Shown piece by piece: positions 46,822 to 56,325 of a DNA stretch of 64,000 nucleotides; positions within the stretch are counted from its first letter, which is position 1, and every line of letters begins with the position of its first letter. Both the position numbers and the translations under genes were made by a program. The notes beneath the pieces were generated by a model. The model was not told the DNA's origin, searched no databases, and was given only the letters and a program-made list of their open reading frames with translations. The DNA is from Leptospira barantonii (lineage in GTDB: Bacteria; Spirochaetota; Leptospiria; Leptospirales; Leptospiraceae), in contig NZ_NPDS01000002.1 in NCBI RefSeq assembly GCF_002811925.1, forward strand, positions 372,001-436,000, written 5' to 3'.

Positions 46822-49800
46822 ATGACCATTCGAGTCGCTCTCACTCACGAAACCGTTTATCGGTATGATCGAAACATCACTCTTTCTCCCCACGTGATTC
46901 GGCTTCGTCCGGCTCCTCACTGTAAGACGAATATCGTTTCTTATTCCTTAAAGGTGGAACCGGAGAATCAGTTTCTAAACTGGCAACAGGATCCGTTCGG
47001 CAACTTTCAGGCGAGGCTCGTGTTTCCGGAAAAGACGGATCGTTTGAGCGTTCTCGTGGATCTTGTAGCGGATATGAAGGTAATCAATCCTTTCGATTTT
47101 TTCGTGGAAGCTTACGCCGAGAATTTTCCTTTCGAATATGAGGAAATTCTAAAATACGAATTGGCTCCGTATCTGGTTCCTTCCGAAAACGGAAAGTTGT
47201 TGGATTCCTATGTGAAATCACTGCGCGCCGACGGTTTTGCAAAGCCGCAACGAATCATAGACTTTATCGTAGTTTTAAATCAGAAACTTTCGAACGATAT
47301 CGGTTACATCATCCGGATGGAACCGGGGGTTCAGACCTGCGAAGAATCCTTACAGAAACGAACCGGGTCTTGCAGAGATTCTTCCTTTTTACTCGTTCAA
47401 ATTTTGCGTCGTTTCGGTTTAGCGGCTCGGTTTGTTTCCGGTTATTTGATTCAACTCAAGGCGGATCAAAAACCGCTCGAGGGTCCGAAGGGTCCCGAAA
47501 AAGATTTCACCGATCTCCACGCTTGGGCCGAGGTGTTTCTTCCCGGCGCGGGTTGGGTGGGAATGGATCCTACTTCCGGACTTCTTACCGGAGAAGGTCA
47601 TATACCGTTAGCCGCAACACCGGAGCCGATGAGCGCGGCGCCTATCTTCGGTTATGCGGACCCCGCGAAAACCGAGTTCGAGTTTCGAATGGAAGTGGAA
47701 AGAATCCAAGAAAGTCCTCGGGTCACCCTTCCGTATTCGGAAACAAGATGGAACGATATCGTAAGAAGGGGTAAGGCGCTTGATCATAAGATCAAAGACT
47801 TGGGTTTGTCTCTTTCGATCGGGGGAGAACCCACTTTCATCTCGGACACGGATCGTCAAAGTCCGGAATGGAATCACGAGGCGCTCGGCGAGGACAAATT
47901 CGAACTTTCAAAAAGTTTAATGTATAAGTTGAAGAACGAATTTACTTCCGGTTCTTTTCTGCAATTCTCGCAAGGAAAATGGTATCCCGGAGAACCTCTT
48001 CCCCGTTGGAGTATCGGTTGTCTTTGGAGAAAGGACGGGGTGGATCTTTGGAAAGATTCTTCTCTTTTGACGGACAGTCCGCAGTCCGCGGAGGTTCGGT
48101 CTTCCACAGAGAAGTTGGATCCGCATAAAGCTTCGGAAACGCTTGCATGTGCGATTTGCAGAAGTCTCGGCATCGATCTTTCGTATATGGTTCCGATGTA
48201 TGAGGACAATCTTTATTATCTTTGGAAAGAGGGGAATCTTCCCTTTGAGATGGAGAAAAAACTTTCCACAGCCTTTGACACTCTGGAACGTCAGCGCCTT
48301 TTGAAACTTCTGGACAAAGGTTTTAAAAAGGAAGTAGCATTCGGTATTCCGGTATATTATAATTATGTAAAGAAAGAATGGGAAAGTTCGGTTTGGCATT
48401 TTAAAAGGGAAAAACTTTTTTTGATTCCGGGCGATTCTCCGGCGGGTTTTAGAATTCCGTTTTCATCGATCAGCGATCGTTTCAGAGAGGCTCCTTACTT
48501 CACTTCGATCGAAAAAAAAGAAGCCCTTCCTTCGAGAAAAACTTTGGACGAAAAAATTCGTAAAAGAATCGATTCTCCCTCGAAGACCTTCGGTGAAAAA
48601 GAACTTCCGATTCAATCCACGATCGTAGTCGAGGTTCGGGACGGAATTCTGCACGTATTTCTTCCGCCGGTTCCTTCCGCGGAAGTTTGGGTTGAGTTGA
48701 TCGCAAGCGTAGAACAAGCGGTTCTCGCTTCGGGGCTCAAGGTTCGGATCGAAGGATACGAATCCGGGATGGACGAACGAATCGGACAATTCAAGATTAC
48801 TCCCGATCCGGGTGTGATCGAAGTCAATCTGCACCCGTCCACTTCCTTTGCAGAGTTGGAAAACAAAACGAGAATTCTGTATGAAAAGGCGATCGAAACA
48901 AAACTCAGCACCGAAAAGTTTCAGATAGACGGAAGAGCTTCCGGAACGGGCGGAGGAAATCACATCACGTTAGGCGCTCTTGTTGCGGAAGAAAGTCCTT
49001 TTTTAAAACGACCGGATCTATTAAGAAGTTTTGCGACGTATTGGCAACACCATCCTTCCTTGTCTTATCTTTTTTCGGGGCTTTTTATCGGAACCACTTC
49101 CCAATCTCCTCGTATGGACGAAGGAAGGGAAGAATCTTTGTATGAATTCGAAATCGCCTGCAGTCAAGTCGATCATTTGGAAAGTGTTCCGCCTTGGCTT
49201 GTGGACCGTCTTTTTCGAAATCTTCTCGTGGACATCACGGGCAACACACATCGTTCCGAAATCTCCATCGATAAACTCTATTCACCCGCCGGATCGACCG
49301 GACGTTTGGGGCTCGTGGAATTCAGGGCTTTCGAGATGCCTCCTCATTACAAGATGAGTGTTCTGCAACAAATGTTCGTCTTATCCTTATTGTGCAGATT
49401 TTGGGAAGAACCTTACAGGCATCCTCCGATCCGAAGAGGAACGGAACTTCACGACAAATACCTTCTTCCTTTCTACGTTTGGGAGGATTTTAAGGACGTG
49501 CTGAAGGATTTGAATTCCAACGGTTATCCTTTTTACGAGGAAGACTTTATTCCATTTTTTGAATTTAGATTTCCTGAATATGGTCACGTTCTAAAGGATC
49601 AGATCCGTCTCGAGTTGAGAATGGCCTTGGAACCTTGGGACGTTCTCGGAGAAGAAGCGAACTCGTTCGGAACTTCTCGTGCGGTCGATTCCGCATTGGA
49701 AAGAATTCAAGTAAAAGTCGAAGGATGGACGCAGGGAAGATACGTTCTTTCCTGCAACGGCTACGAGGTTCCTTTGCGGTCGACGGGAAAAAACGGAGAA

Positions 49801-50139
49801 GCGGTCGCCGGTGTTCGTTATAAGGCTTGGTCGCCCGTTTTTACGTTACATCCGAATCTTCCGATCACGAATCCTCTCGTTTTCGATCTTTGGGATTCTT
49901 GGAGTGGAAGATCGATCGGCGGTTGTAAGTATTACGTTTCTCATCCCGGGGGAAGATCGTATGATACGTTCCCGGTGAATTCGTTCGAAGCGGAGAGCCG
50001 AAGAATCAATCGATTTATCGATCAAGGTCATACGGCCGGATCGACGACCGCTCCGAAGAGTTTGTCGCATCCCCATTCTCCGTTTACCTTAGATCTGCGT
50101 TTGGCGCCGGGGCCCGGTTGGAAAAAAAAGTCTCCGTAA
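46822..50139 (+). CDS. transglutaminase-like protease fused to DUF2126 (COG1305/COG4196)
   Basis: A 1105-residue protein. N-terminal Bact_transglu_N domain (1-80), transglutaminase core with Cys184 (GSCRDSS), His233 (DLHAWAEVF) and Asp249 (GMDPTSG), then a very large DUF2126 region (about 300-1105) with GGEPTFISDTDRQSPEWN and, later, EFRAFEMPPHYKMSVLQQM. DUF2126 has been proposed to be a glutamine-synthetase-like amidoligase, so one polypeptide would hold a peptide-bond-breaking and a bond-making part. It is the largest gene in the cluster and has no signal peptide. Confidence 0.9.
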   Translation: MTIRVALTHETVYRYDRNITLSPHVIRLRPAPHCKTNIVSYSLKVEPENQFLNWQQDPFGNFQARLVFPEKTDRLSVLVDLVADMKVINPFDFFVEAYAENFPFEYEEILKYELAPYLVPSENGKLLDSYVKSLRADGFAKPQRIIDFIVVLNQKLSNDIGYIIRMEPGVQTCEESLQKRTGSCRDSSFLLVQILRRFGLAARFVSGYLIQLKADQKPLEGPKGPEKDFTDLHAWAEVFLPGAGWVGMDPTSGLLTGEGHIPLAATPEPMSAAPIFGYADPAKTEFEFRMEVERIQESPRVTLPYSETRWNDIVRRGKALDHKIKDLGLSLSIGGEPTFISDTDRQSPEWNHEALGEDKFELSKSLMYKLKNEFTSGSFLQFSQGKWYPGEPLPRWSIGCLWRKDGVDLWKDSSLLTDSPQSAEVRSSTEKLDPHKASETLACAICRSLGIDLSYMVPMYEDNLYYLWKEGNLPFEMEKKLSTAFDTLERQRLLKLLDKGFKKEVAFGIPVYYNYVKKEWESSVWHFKREKLFLIPGDSPAGFRIPFSSISDRFREAPYFTSIEKKEALPSRKTLDEKIRKRIDSPSKTFGEKELPIQSTIVVEVRDGILHVFLPPVPSAEVWVELIASVEQAVLASGLKVRIEGYESGMDERIGQFKITPDPGVIEVNLHPSTSFAELENKTRILYEKAIETKLSTEKFQIDGRASGTGGGNHITLGALVAEESPFLKRPDLLRSFATYWQHHPSLSYLFSGLFIGTTSQSPRMDEGREESLYEFEIACSQVDHLESVPPWLVDRLFRNLLVDITGNTHRSEISIDKLYSPAGSTGRLGLVEFRAFEMPPHYKMSVLQQMFVLSLLCRFWEEPYRHPPIRRGTELHDKYLLPFYVWEDFKDVLKDLNSNGYPFYEEDFIPFFEFRFPEYGHVLKDQIRLELRMALEPWDVLGEEANSFGTSRAVDSALERIQVKVEGWTQGRYVLSCNGYEVPLRSTGKNGEAVAGVRYKAWSPVFTLHPNLPITNPLVFDLWDSWSGRSIGGCKYYVSHPGGRSYDTFPVNSFEAESRRINRFIDQGHTAGSTTAPKSLSHPHSPFTLDLRLAPGPGWKKKSP

Positions 50140-50169
50140 AGAATCGCCAAAATCTACGGACATTGAATC

Positions 50170-52704
50170 ATGGTTCAGAATTTTATGGTCAACCCATCCA
50201 ACGCCAGATTGAACTTGCGGGAAGGATACAGTCCGATTCCGTCCGTTTACGACGAGCTCTACGACGGAGAGGGTAAACTCAGGCCCAAATACGAATTTTT
50301 AATCAATTCCCTCGAATCGTTAAGCGAAGAGGAATTAAACCGAAGAAAGAGGGACTCTCTTCGTATCCTTCAGGAAAACGGTGTGACATACAACGTGTAC
50401 GAGGAACCGGGCGCGGTGGAGCGGCTTTGGTCCTTGGATCTTTTTCCCGTTTTGATGGAAAGCAAAGAATGGGAGGAAGTGGAACGCGGTCTCATTCAAA
50501 GAGCGGAACTTCTCGACGCGATCTTTAAGGACGTTTACGGTCCGAGAAAACTTCTGTATGATAAAAAAATTCCTCCCGAAATTCTTTTCAGTTCTCTCGA
50601 TTTTTTAAGACAGTGCAACGGATTCGGTCATTCCACGATCAACGAGCTTTGTTTTATGGCGTCCGATCTTGCGAGACAAGAAGACGGAAGTTTCGTAGTA
50701 ATCGGAGATCGAATTCAAGCTCCGAGCGGTTCGGGTTATTCGCTGGAGAATCGAATCGTTCTTTCGAGAATTTTTCCTTCCATCTATCGAGATTCTCAAG
50801 TGCATCGTGTTGCCTTGTATTTTCGTTCTTTAAGAAAGGCTCTTCAATCCCAATCCAAGATTCAAGACCGTGAACCGGTCATCGTTCTTTTAACGCCGGG
50901 CGCGGGAAACGAAACTTACTTCGAACACGCATATCTCGCCGGTTATCTCGGTTTTACTTTGGCTCAAGCCGAAGACTTAACGGTGAGAAATAATTTCGTA
51001 TTCATCAAAACGGTGGAAGGTCTTCAACAAGTAGACGTGATCTTTCGAAGAGTCGTCGATTCTTATATGGATCCTCTCGAACTTAAAGGGGATTCTCTTT
51101 TGGGTGTACCAGGAATTTTGAATGTGATTCGGGAAGGAAACGTAAGGGTCGCCAATCCGGTCGGCTCCGGTTTTCTGGAGAATCGTGCGATTCATCCTTT
51201 CCTTTCCTCCCTTTGCAGATATTATCTTTCCGAAGATCTGATTTTGCCTAACGTAAGAACTTTGTGGATGGGAAATCCGGAATCCATGAAAGAAGTTTTT
51301 GATCGGCCCGATCGTTTCGTTTTTAAAAGAGCGGTTCGAGATCCGTTGGAACCGGGTGTTTTTCTTTCGTCCTTGCCGAAGAACGAAATCGAAGAGATCC
51401 GAAAAAAAACGATTCTTCATCCTGAAAGATACGTGGCTCAGGAAATCGTAAACGGTTCCACTTGTCCGGTTCTTTCGGGAGGTCGTTTGATCCAAGGCCG
51501 TTCGGTATTTCGAGCGTTTACCACACTTTCCGAAAACGGTTATATGACGATGCCGGGCGGTTTGGTTCGAGTTACCGAAAACGTGGAAGACCTGATCGTA
51601 ACAAATCAAACCGGAGCGATTTCGAAAGACCTTTGGGTTCTCGCTTCCGAAGAGAAAAAGGATCTCACACTTCTTCCCGGTAAAACGGAAAGAATGCAGA
51701 TCAAACGTTCGGGCGCGAGTATTCCGAGTCGGGTCGCGGACAATATGTTCTGGATGGGACGTTATGCGGAACGTTCGGAGAACCAAGCGAGATTGTTACG
51801 CGAAGTGATCCTGAAGATGATTCACATGGAAGAATCGTACGAAAAGGAACAGGTTCAACTTCTTCTTCAAACGGTGACTCATGTGACCGCGACGTATCCC
51901 GGATTTTTACAACTCAATCTGGACGATCCTTTACGCGGAGCCAAAGAGCAGATGTTCGCTCAGGTTTTTTCTCACGATGTCGCGGGGAGCATTCAGTCGG
52001 ATCTGAATTCTTTCGTACGGTCTTCGAAATCGGTTCGGGATCGATTGTCGGAGGATATGAGATATATTCTTTCCACGATCGAAACCGAAAACACGGGAAA
52101 ACTTCAGTCTTACGATGAAGTATTAGAATATTTGATTCTTCTAATAACCAGACTTGCCTCTCTTTCCGGTTTGGGAATCGAAAGTATGTCCCGGGAAACC
52201 GGCTGGTATTTTATGAATATGGGTAAAAGAATCGAACGTGCGTCTTATACGATTCGCCTCGTCACTTCGGTTTTGAATCTTTCCACTCTCTATAACAAAA
52301 GTATGTTCGAAGTTTTGTTGAACATCAACGATATTAAGATCACGTATAGAAGACGATACAGATATAGAATCGAGGCCGAGTCCGTTTTGGATATTCTTCT
52401 GTTCGACGAAACGAACCCTAGGTCCTTGGCGTATCAACTTCGTAAGATGAGCGATTACGTTTCTTATCTTCCTCATTCCGAAAAGGAAGAGGCGACCGCG
52501 GAGGAAAGAATCGTCTCCGAAGTAAGAAATCGTTTTATCCAAGAAGACGCAAAAAGACTTTTCGAATACGTCAATCCTTCCTTGAGCATCGTTCGTTGGT
52601 TGAACGATATCAACTATCAAATCGCTTCCTTGTCGGAATCGATCGGCTCCCGATATTTCCGGTATGTCGAAGAACAGATTCAACTCGGAGATTACAATGG
52701 CTGA
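50170..52704 (+). CDS. fused circularly permuted ATP-grasp and alpha-E protein (COG2308-COG2307)
   Basis: An 844-residue protein. Residues about 1-500 align by motif with the ATP-grasp protein at 44370 (VYDELYDGEGKLRPKY, FMASDLARQEDGSFVV, IQAPSGSGYSLENR, AISKDLWVLASEEKK); residues about 518-835 are an alpha-E domain (IPSRVADNMFWMGRYAERSE). In place of the Gly-rich ATP loop of the first paralogue it has FKRAVRDPLEPGVF. It starts 30 bases after the transglutaminase-DUF2126 gene and overlaps the next transglutaminase by eight bases. Predicted ligase of the same unknown pathway. Confidence 0.92.
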   Translation: MVQNFMVNPSNARLNLREGYSPIPSVYDELYDGEGKLRPKYEFLINSLESLSEEELNRRKRDSLRILQENGVTYNVYEEPGAVERLWSLDLFPVLMESKEWEEVERGLIQRAELLDAIFKDVYGPRKLLYDKKIPPEILFSSLDFLRQCNGFGHSTINELCFMASDLARQEDGSFVVIGDRIQAPSGSGYSLENRIVLSRIFPSIYRDSQVHRVALYFRSLRKALQSQSKIQDREPVIVLLTPGAGNETYFEHAYLAGYLGFTLAQAEDLTVRNNFVFIKTVEGLQQVDVIFRRVVDSYMDPLELKGDSLLGVPGILNVIREGNVRVANPVGSGFLENRAIHPFLSSLCRYYLSEDLILPNVRTLWMGNPESMKEVFDRPDRFVFKRAVRDPLEPGVFLSSLPKNEIEEIRKKTILHPERYVAQEIVNGSTCPVLSGGRLIQGRSVFRAFTTLSENGYMTMPGGLVRVTENVEDLIVTNQTGAISKDLWVLASEEKKDLTLLPGKTERMQIKRSGASIPSRVADNMFWMGRYAERSENQARLLREVILKMIHMEESYEKEQVQLLLQTVTHVTATYPGFLQLNLDDPLRGAKEQMFAQVFSHDVAGSIQSDLNSFVRSSKSVRDRLSEDMRYILSTIETENTGKLQSYDEVLEYLILLITRLASLSGLGIESMSRETGWYFMNMGKRIERASYTIRLVTSVLNLSTLYNKSMFEVLLNINDIKITYRRRYRYRIEAESVLDILLFDETNPRSLAYQLRKMSDYVSYLPHSEKEEATAEERIVSEVRNRFIQEDAKRLFEYVNPSLSIVRWLNDINYQIASLSESIGSRYFRYVEEQIQLGDYNG

Positions 52705-53572
52705 ATATACGGTGAAACACGTTACGCGATACAGCTATCAGGAAGAGGTTTCGCATTGTCACAATCTTGCGCATATGTGTCCCGTAACGAATCGTCATCA
52801 GGATTGTAGCGATCTTAAACTGCGTGTTCTACCCGGTCCTTCCGTTTCCGGTTATCGAAAAGATTATTTCGGCAATTTGGTTTATTCTTTTTCGGTGGAA
52901 GATTCTCATCAGTCCTTGGAGATCGTTTCGGAAAGTAAGGTGACGACCCACCCGGTGGACTATGGAGATTTGAATCATTCTCCCAAGGTTTCCGAAATTC
53001 CGGTTCTTCTGAAATCCTCTCATTCCAAAGAGGATTTGGAAGCCTTGGAATATGTTGCCGATTCCGCTTTTGTGAGCACGGGTTCATTGTTCGAGAATTT
53101 CGCTTTGGAAATGTTGGACACGCAAAAACCGCTTTTACAGGCTGTCTCCGATTATACTTTAAAATTCTTTAATACGTTTGAGTTTAAATCCGGAGCGACC
53201 ACGATCCACACTCCACCGGCACAGGTTTTAAAAAACAAGAAGGGTGTTTGTCAGGATTTCACTCATCTTTCGATCGCGGCTTTGAGAAGTCTGGGAATCC
53301 CTTGCAGATACGTTTCCGGTTATATCGAAACCTTTCCTCCTCCGGGTCAGAAAAAACTGCAGGGTTCGGACGCGTCTCACGCTTGGTTTTCGGTTTATTC
53401 TCCCGGAATCGGTTGGGTGGATTACGATCCTACAAACGGTAAAATGTTAAGCGAAGAATATATTTTCACCTCGGTCGGTCGAGACTTTGCGGACGTATCT
53501 CCACTCAAAGGAATTTTGTTCGGCGGCGGCAAACATAAACTCAAGGTGGAAGTGGACGTGATTCGGGGATAG
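52697..53572 (+). CDS. transglutaminase-like cysteine protease (COG1305)
   Basis: From ATG 52697 (CGGAG upstream, inside the preceding gene) the protein has 291 residues: Bact_transglu_N (1-85), then the transglutaminase core with Cys185 (KKGVCQDFTH), His228 (ASHAWFSVY) and Asp244 (VDYDPTNG). The catalytic triad is complete. No signal peptide, so cytoplasmic. It is the last intact gene of the cluster. Such proteins accompany ATP-grasp/alpha-E ligases and may hydrolyse or transfer the product peptide. Confidence 0.9.
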   Translation: MAEYTVKHVTRYSYQEEVSHCHNLAHMCPVTNRHQDCSDLKLRVLPGPSVSGYRKDYFGNLVYSFSVEDSHQSLEIVSESKVTTHPVDYGDLNHSPKVSEIPVLLKSSHSKEDLEALEYVADSAFVSTGSLFENFALEMLDTQKPLLQAVSDYTLKFFNTFEFKSGATTIHTPPAQVLKNKKGVCQDFTHLSIAALRSLGIPCRYVSGYIETFPPPGQKKLQGSDASHAWFSVYSPGIGWVDYDPTNGKMLSEEYIFTSVGRDFADVSPLKGILFGGGKHKLKVEVDVIRG

Positions 53573-53613
53573 GCGGGTTCGCGAAATAAGGTATGAAACA
53601 GGAGAAAGTTAAG

Positions 53614-54264
53614 ATGAATCGATGGGTGTTTTTATTTATTGTAATATTCAGTTTTTATTGTACTTCAGTCCCTAAGAATCAAACCTAAAACCAAGGTCAG
53701 GCGGCCGACCCTGAAGAGAACGCAAGAAGGATCATTCAATCCGTTTTTGCCGAAGAGGACCCGCCGATTCGCAATGTCCGTTTAAATCCGAAAACTCTGG
53801 AGAATATAAACGATATTCTTATGGTGAAAATCCCGGCCTCATTCAGTAAGAATGTGACCACTCATGTGAAGGATAAATATCAGATTTACAGTTATAACGG
53901 TCATTGCGGCGGTCAGGATCCTTGTTTGTCGATGTTGATTATGGTTGCGTTGATTCCGGAGAAACTCCATTCGTTTGAAAAATTGGTAAAGGATTCTTAT
54001 TCGAACGATTTCGGTCAGGGACCGCCGAAGGTAATGGACGGTTGGATGGAATTGGATCAAAGCGGCGCTTCGAAAAAAGTCATTCTTTACGGAGCCGGAA
54101 AGTTCATCGGAACCTCGATCGTGGGAATTTATTACAGCCCTAAGCATAAAATGAACGTTCAGGTAAGATCCGTAATCAGTTATGTGGAACCATTCTCGGA
54201 TGACGATTGGAGAAGAATTCTAACTCACAATCTAATCTTTTATTCCAGCATCGTTTTGTTGTGA
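53614..54264 (+). pseudogene. lipoprotein gene interrupted by an in-frame stop
   Basis: ATG 53614 with AGGAG nine bases upstream begins a lipoprotein signal peptide (MNRWVFLFIVIFSFYC, lipobox-like FSFYC). After 24 codons comes TAA at 53686-53688, but the same frame then continues without a break to 54264, 217 codons in all. Translation after the stop begins NQGQAADPEENARRIIQ and runs on through MVKIPASFSKNVTTH. A CAA-to-TAA change would explain the stop (local context AAT CAA ACC TAA AAC CAA). The full product would be about 216 residues of unknown family. An ATG at 53821 could allow a leaderless remnant. Confidence 0.75.
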
Positions 54265-54297
54265 GATTCAAATCGTATTTAAGAATATTCTAAAATT

Positions 54298-54795
54298 CTA
54301 AACTAATTTTCGAAAACGAACGTAGAAGGAGTCGTAACCCATCGCCTTCCAAAAGGAAACCGCGTTTTCGTTTTCGGCGATCGCTCTGAGTTCCACACTT
54401 TTGAAATCCTGATCTTTCGCCCATGTTTCGCAGGCAAGAACGAGAGGTTTCATGTAGCCGGCTTTTTGTTTTCCTCGTTTGGTGACTGCGAGGTCGATAA
54501 AGAGGGTTTTTTGTTCTTCCAGATACGGCTTATCTTCCGTTCTTGCGATTAGAATCGAAACGAGTTCTTCTCCCAAAAAACCGCCGAGCAAAAGAACCTT
54601 TCCGGTTCCCCTCAGTTTCAGATAAACGTCCATCATCTTCGTTCCGGCTCGAGGACGAATCTTAAAAACTCCGTCCAACTCGAGAGAATTGAGCATACGA
54701 AAGAATTGATTGATGAGTTCGATCGCGGCTTCCCTGTGCTCGGGGAGAAGGTTGGCGATTTGAAATTGTCCCGAATTGGTTTTGGCTTTTGGCAT
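54298..54795 (-). CDS. GNAT-type acetyltransferase
   Basis: From ATG 54795 the protein has 165 residues: a helix LPEHREAAIELINQFFRM, a strand VLLLGGFLGEELVSILIAR, the acetyl-CoA-binding segment FIDLAVTKRGKQKAGYMKPLV, and the terminal ENENAVSFWKAMGYDSFYVRF. The frame extends upstream to 55056, but those residues look non-coding and no ribosome site supports them. Acceptor unknown. It converges with the broken lipoprotein gene and is downstream of the DUF2141 gene. Confidence 0.7.
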   Translation of the reverse strand: MPKAKTNSGQFQIANLLPEHREAAIELINQFFRMLNSLELDGVFKIRPRAGTKMMDVYLKLRGTGKVLLLGGFLGEELVSILIARTEDKPYLEEQKTLFIDLAVTKRGKQKAGYMKPLVLACETWAKDQDFKSVELRAIAENENAVSFWKAMGYDSFYVRFRKLV

Positions 54796-55055
54796 TCTTA
54801 TTTTAAACGGAAGTCGTCCGATTTGAAATTTGCTGTGGAACGATTTCGTAAAAATCTGCGGAGTTCGTAGATTTGCATCCAATTTTTTGCGGATATTTGG
54901 ATGACGGAGATTGTTCTTGAACAAGATCTTTCTTTCCGTTCGATCGGTTATGGGAGCGGAAGGAAACTTAGGAATCGATCGATTCCTAAGAAAATCATGG
55001 TGATTTTTAAGAATGAAATAGCGACTTCGTAAAATCGAAGGATAGCTCGAACACA

Positions 55056-55589
55056 TTAGAGATAGTTGATCTTTATCTCGATCGTTTTTCCGGTTGCGGT
55101 AAATTTAAACTTAGCGTCGTCGTATTTTGGCGGCCCCATAAAACCTTTGACGTTGTTCGATACTCCGACTCCTTCTTTCGGCATACCGACCAAATTCGTA
55201 TCAAGCTCGTTATTTGTGTTTTCATCGTGAGCGACTGCGACCGCGTATTCTCCCGGAGGCAATGAAAATACGATCGTTGTAGCGCCATTGTTGATTTTGA
55301 CTCGTTCGCTTCGCAACGCTTTGGAATGTTTTTTAGGGAACCCTTCGCTTTGATCGTAGACGCTGATCAAAACTTGACCTTGATTGTTGTGAAGCCCGGT
55401 GATTTGTACGGTTAGTGGAGCGGCGCCGGCGGGCGTTTGTGCGAGAATCGGCCGTGTTTGAAAGTGGAATGTCGAATAAATAAATAATAAAAATAGAATA
55501 TTCAAAATCCGTTTTGAATATTTTTGTTTTGAATTTTCGATTATAGGTCCCCCGGTAGAAAGCGTTGAGTTCGTTTTGTGCAATGTCAT
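55056..55589 (-). CDS. DUF2141 exported protein
   Basis: A 177-residue protein. The N terminus is a long leader: about 25 polar residues, then a hydrophobic signal segment (ILNILFLLFIYSTFHF), cleavage likely near ILAQ. The DUF2141 domain follows with VQITGLHNNQGQVLISVYDQ, LPPGEYAVAVAHDENTN and NVKGFMGPPKYDDAKF. These small beta-sandwich proteins are periplasmic or surface and of unknown role. AGGAAG precedes the ATG. A strong hairpin is encoded over codons 23-31. Confidence 0.82.
   Translation of the reverse strand: MTLHKTNSTLSTGGPIIENSKQKYSKRILNILFLLFIYSTFHFQTRPILAQTPAGAAPLTVQITGLHNNQGQVLISVYDQSEGFPKKHSKALRSERVKINNGATTIVFSLPPGEYAVAVAHDENTNNELDTNLVGMPKEGVGVSNNVKGFMGPPKYDDAKFKFTATGKTIEIKINYL
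55497..55522 (-). other. 11-bp hairpin inside signal-peptide coding region
   Basis: AATATTCAAAA (55497-55507) and TTTTGAATATT (55512-55522) form a perfect 11-bp stem with loop TCCG, within the first 31 codons of the DUF2141 gene. It is AT-rich. It could affect translation or be chance. Confidence 0.45.
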
Positions 55590-55838
55590 ATTGATTTTAT
55601 CTTCCTTTGGTTGTTAAGAAGGGAATTCTCGGGAATCGATTTTTTTGTCTGAATCTTATCCTGAAATTTTCTTTCTCTTTTTTTGCGAGTCAATTCGTTT
55701 TTGCAATCGAATCAATCGCAGTAATTTTTGGGGACGTTTTAGGAGGTTGATAGTTTTGTATGCAAACTATGTAGAATCGGAATTTCGAAAAGGATAAACT
55801 CTTTTACAAGTTTTGAAGAAGGTTTTTTACAGGAAGAA

Positions 55839-56237
55839 TCATTCTTTTGCGAGAAGCATACAAAGAATTGCTAATATAGCCGTGACCGGTGTGAAGACGA
55901 TTCTTTCCAAGTCGTTTTGAGAAAGGATATTTCCGATCGTATTGAGTGAAAACAACGCGGCCATGATCCATAAAATCACCGTGATCGCTTTTTGAGGGAG
56001 AATTGTTTTTGTGTTTCCCGTTTTCATCAATGCGATCCAGATAAAAAAAGAATTCAAAACGATCGATAAAGATTCGAAAACATACATTTCCTCAAGATTT
56101 GTTAAACGACCGCCCCATACGATCGTGTAGGGAATGATCTGCGTTAGCACTAAAAGATGAAAGATCGTAATGGCTACAAAGATAAAAATGAAACAATATC
56201 CCGCGGTCCGTTTTATATTTATATTACTGAATTGCAT
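55839..56237 (-). CDS. small four-helix membrane protein
   Basis: A 132-residue protein with four hydrophobic helices and a short polar stretch IVWGGRLTNLEEMYVFE between the first and second. No charged catalytic residues stand out. I recognise no named family. ATG start. It lies between an HD-domain gene upstream and the DUF2141 gene downstream on the same strand. Confidence 0.65.
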   Translation of the reverse strand: MQFSNINIKRTAGYCFIFIFVAITIFHLLVLTQIIPYTIVWGGRLTNLEEMYVFESLSIVLNSFFIWIALMKTGNTKTILPQKAITVILWIMAALFSLNTIGNILSQNDLERIVFTPVTAILAILCMLLAKE

Positions 56238-56325
56238 TGTTAGATCCGTTGATTCTCTTTGGATGCGATATGGATTTTACTTTGCAAGTAGAATCGGAGG
56301 CAGATTCGTTTTTTTGCATGTCCGA

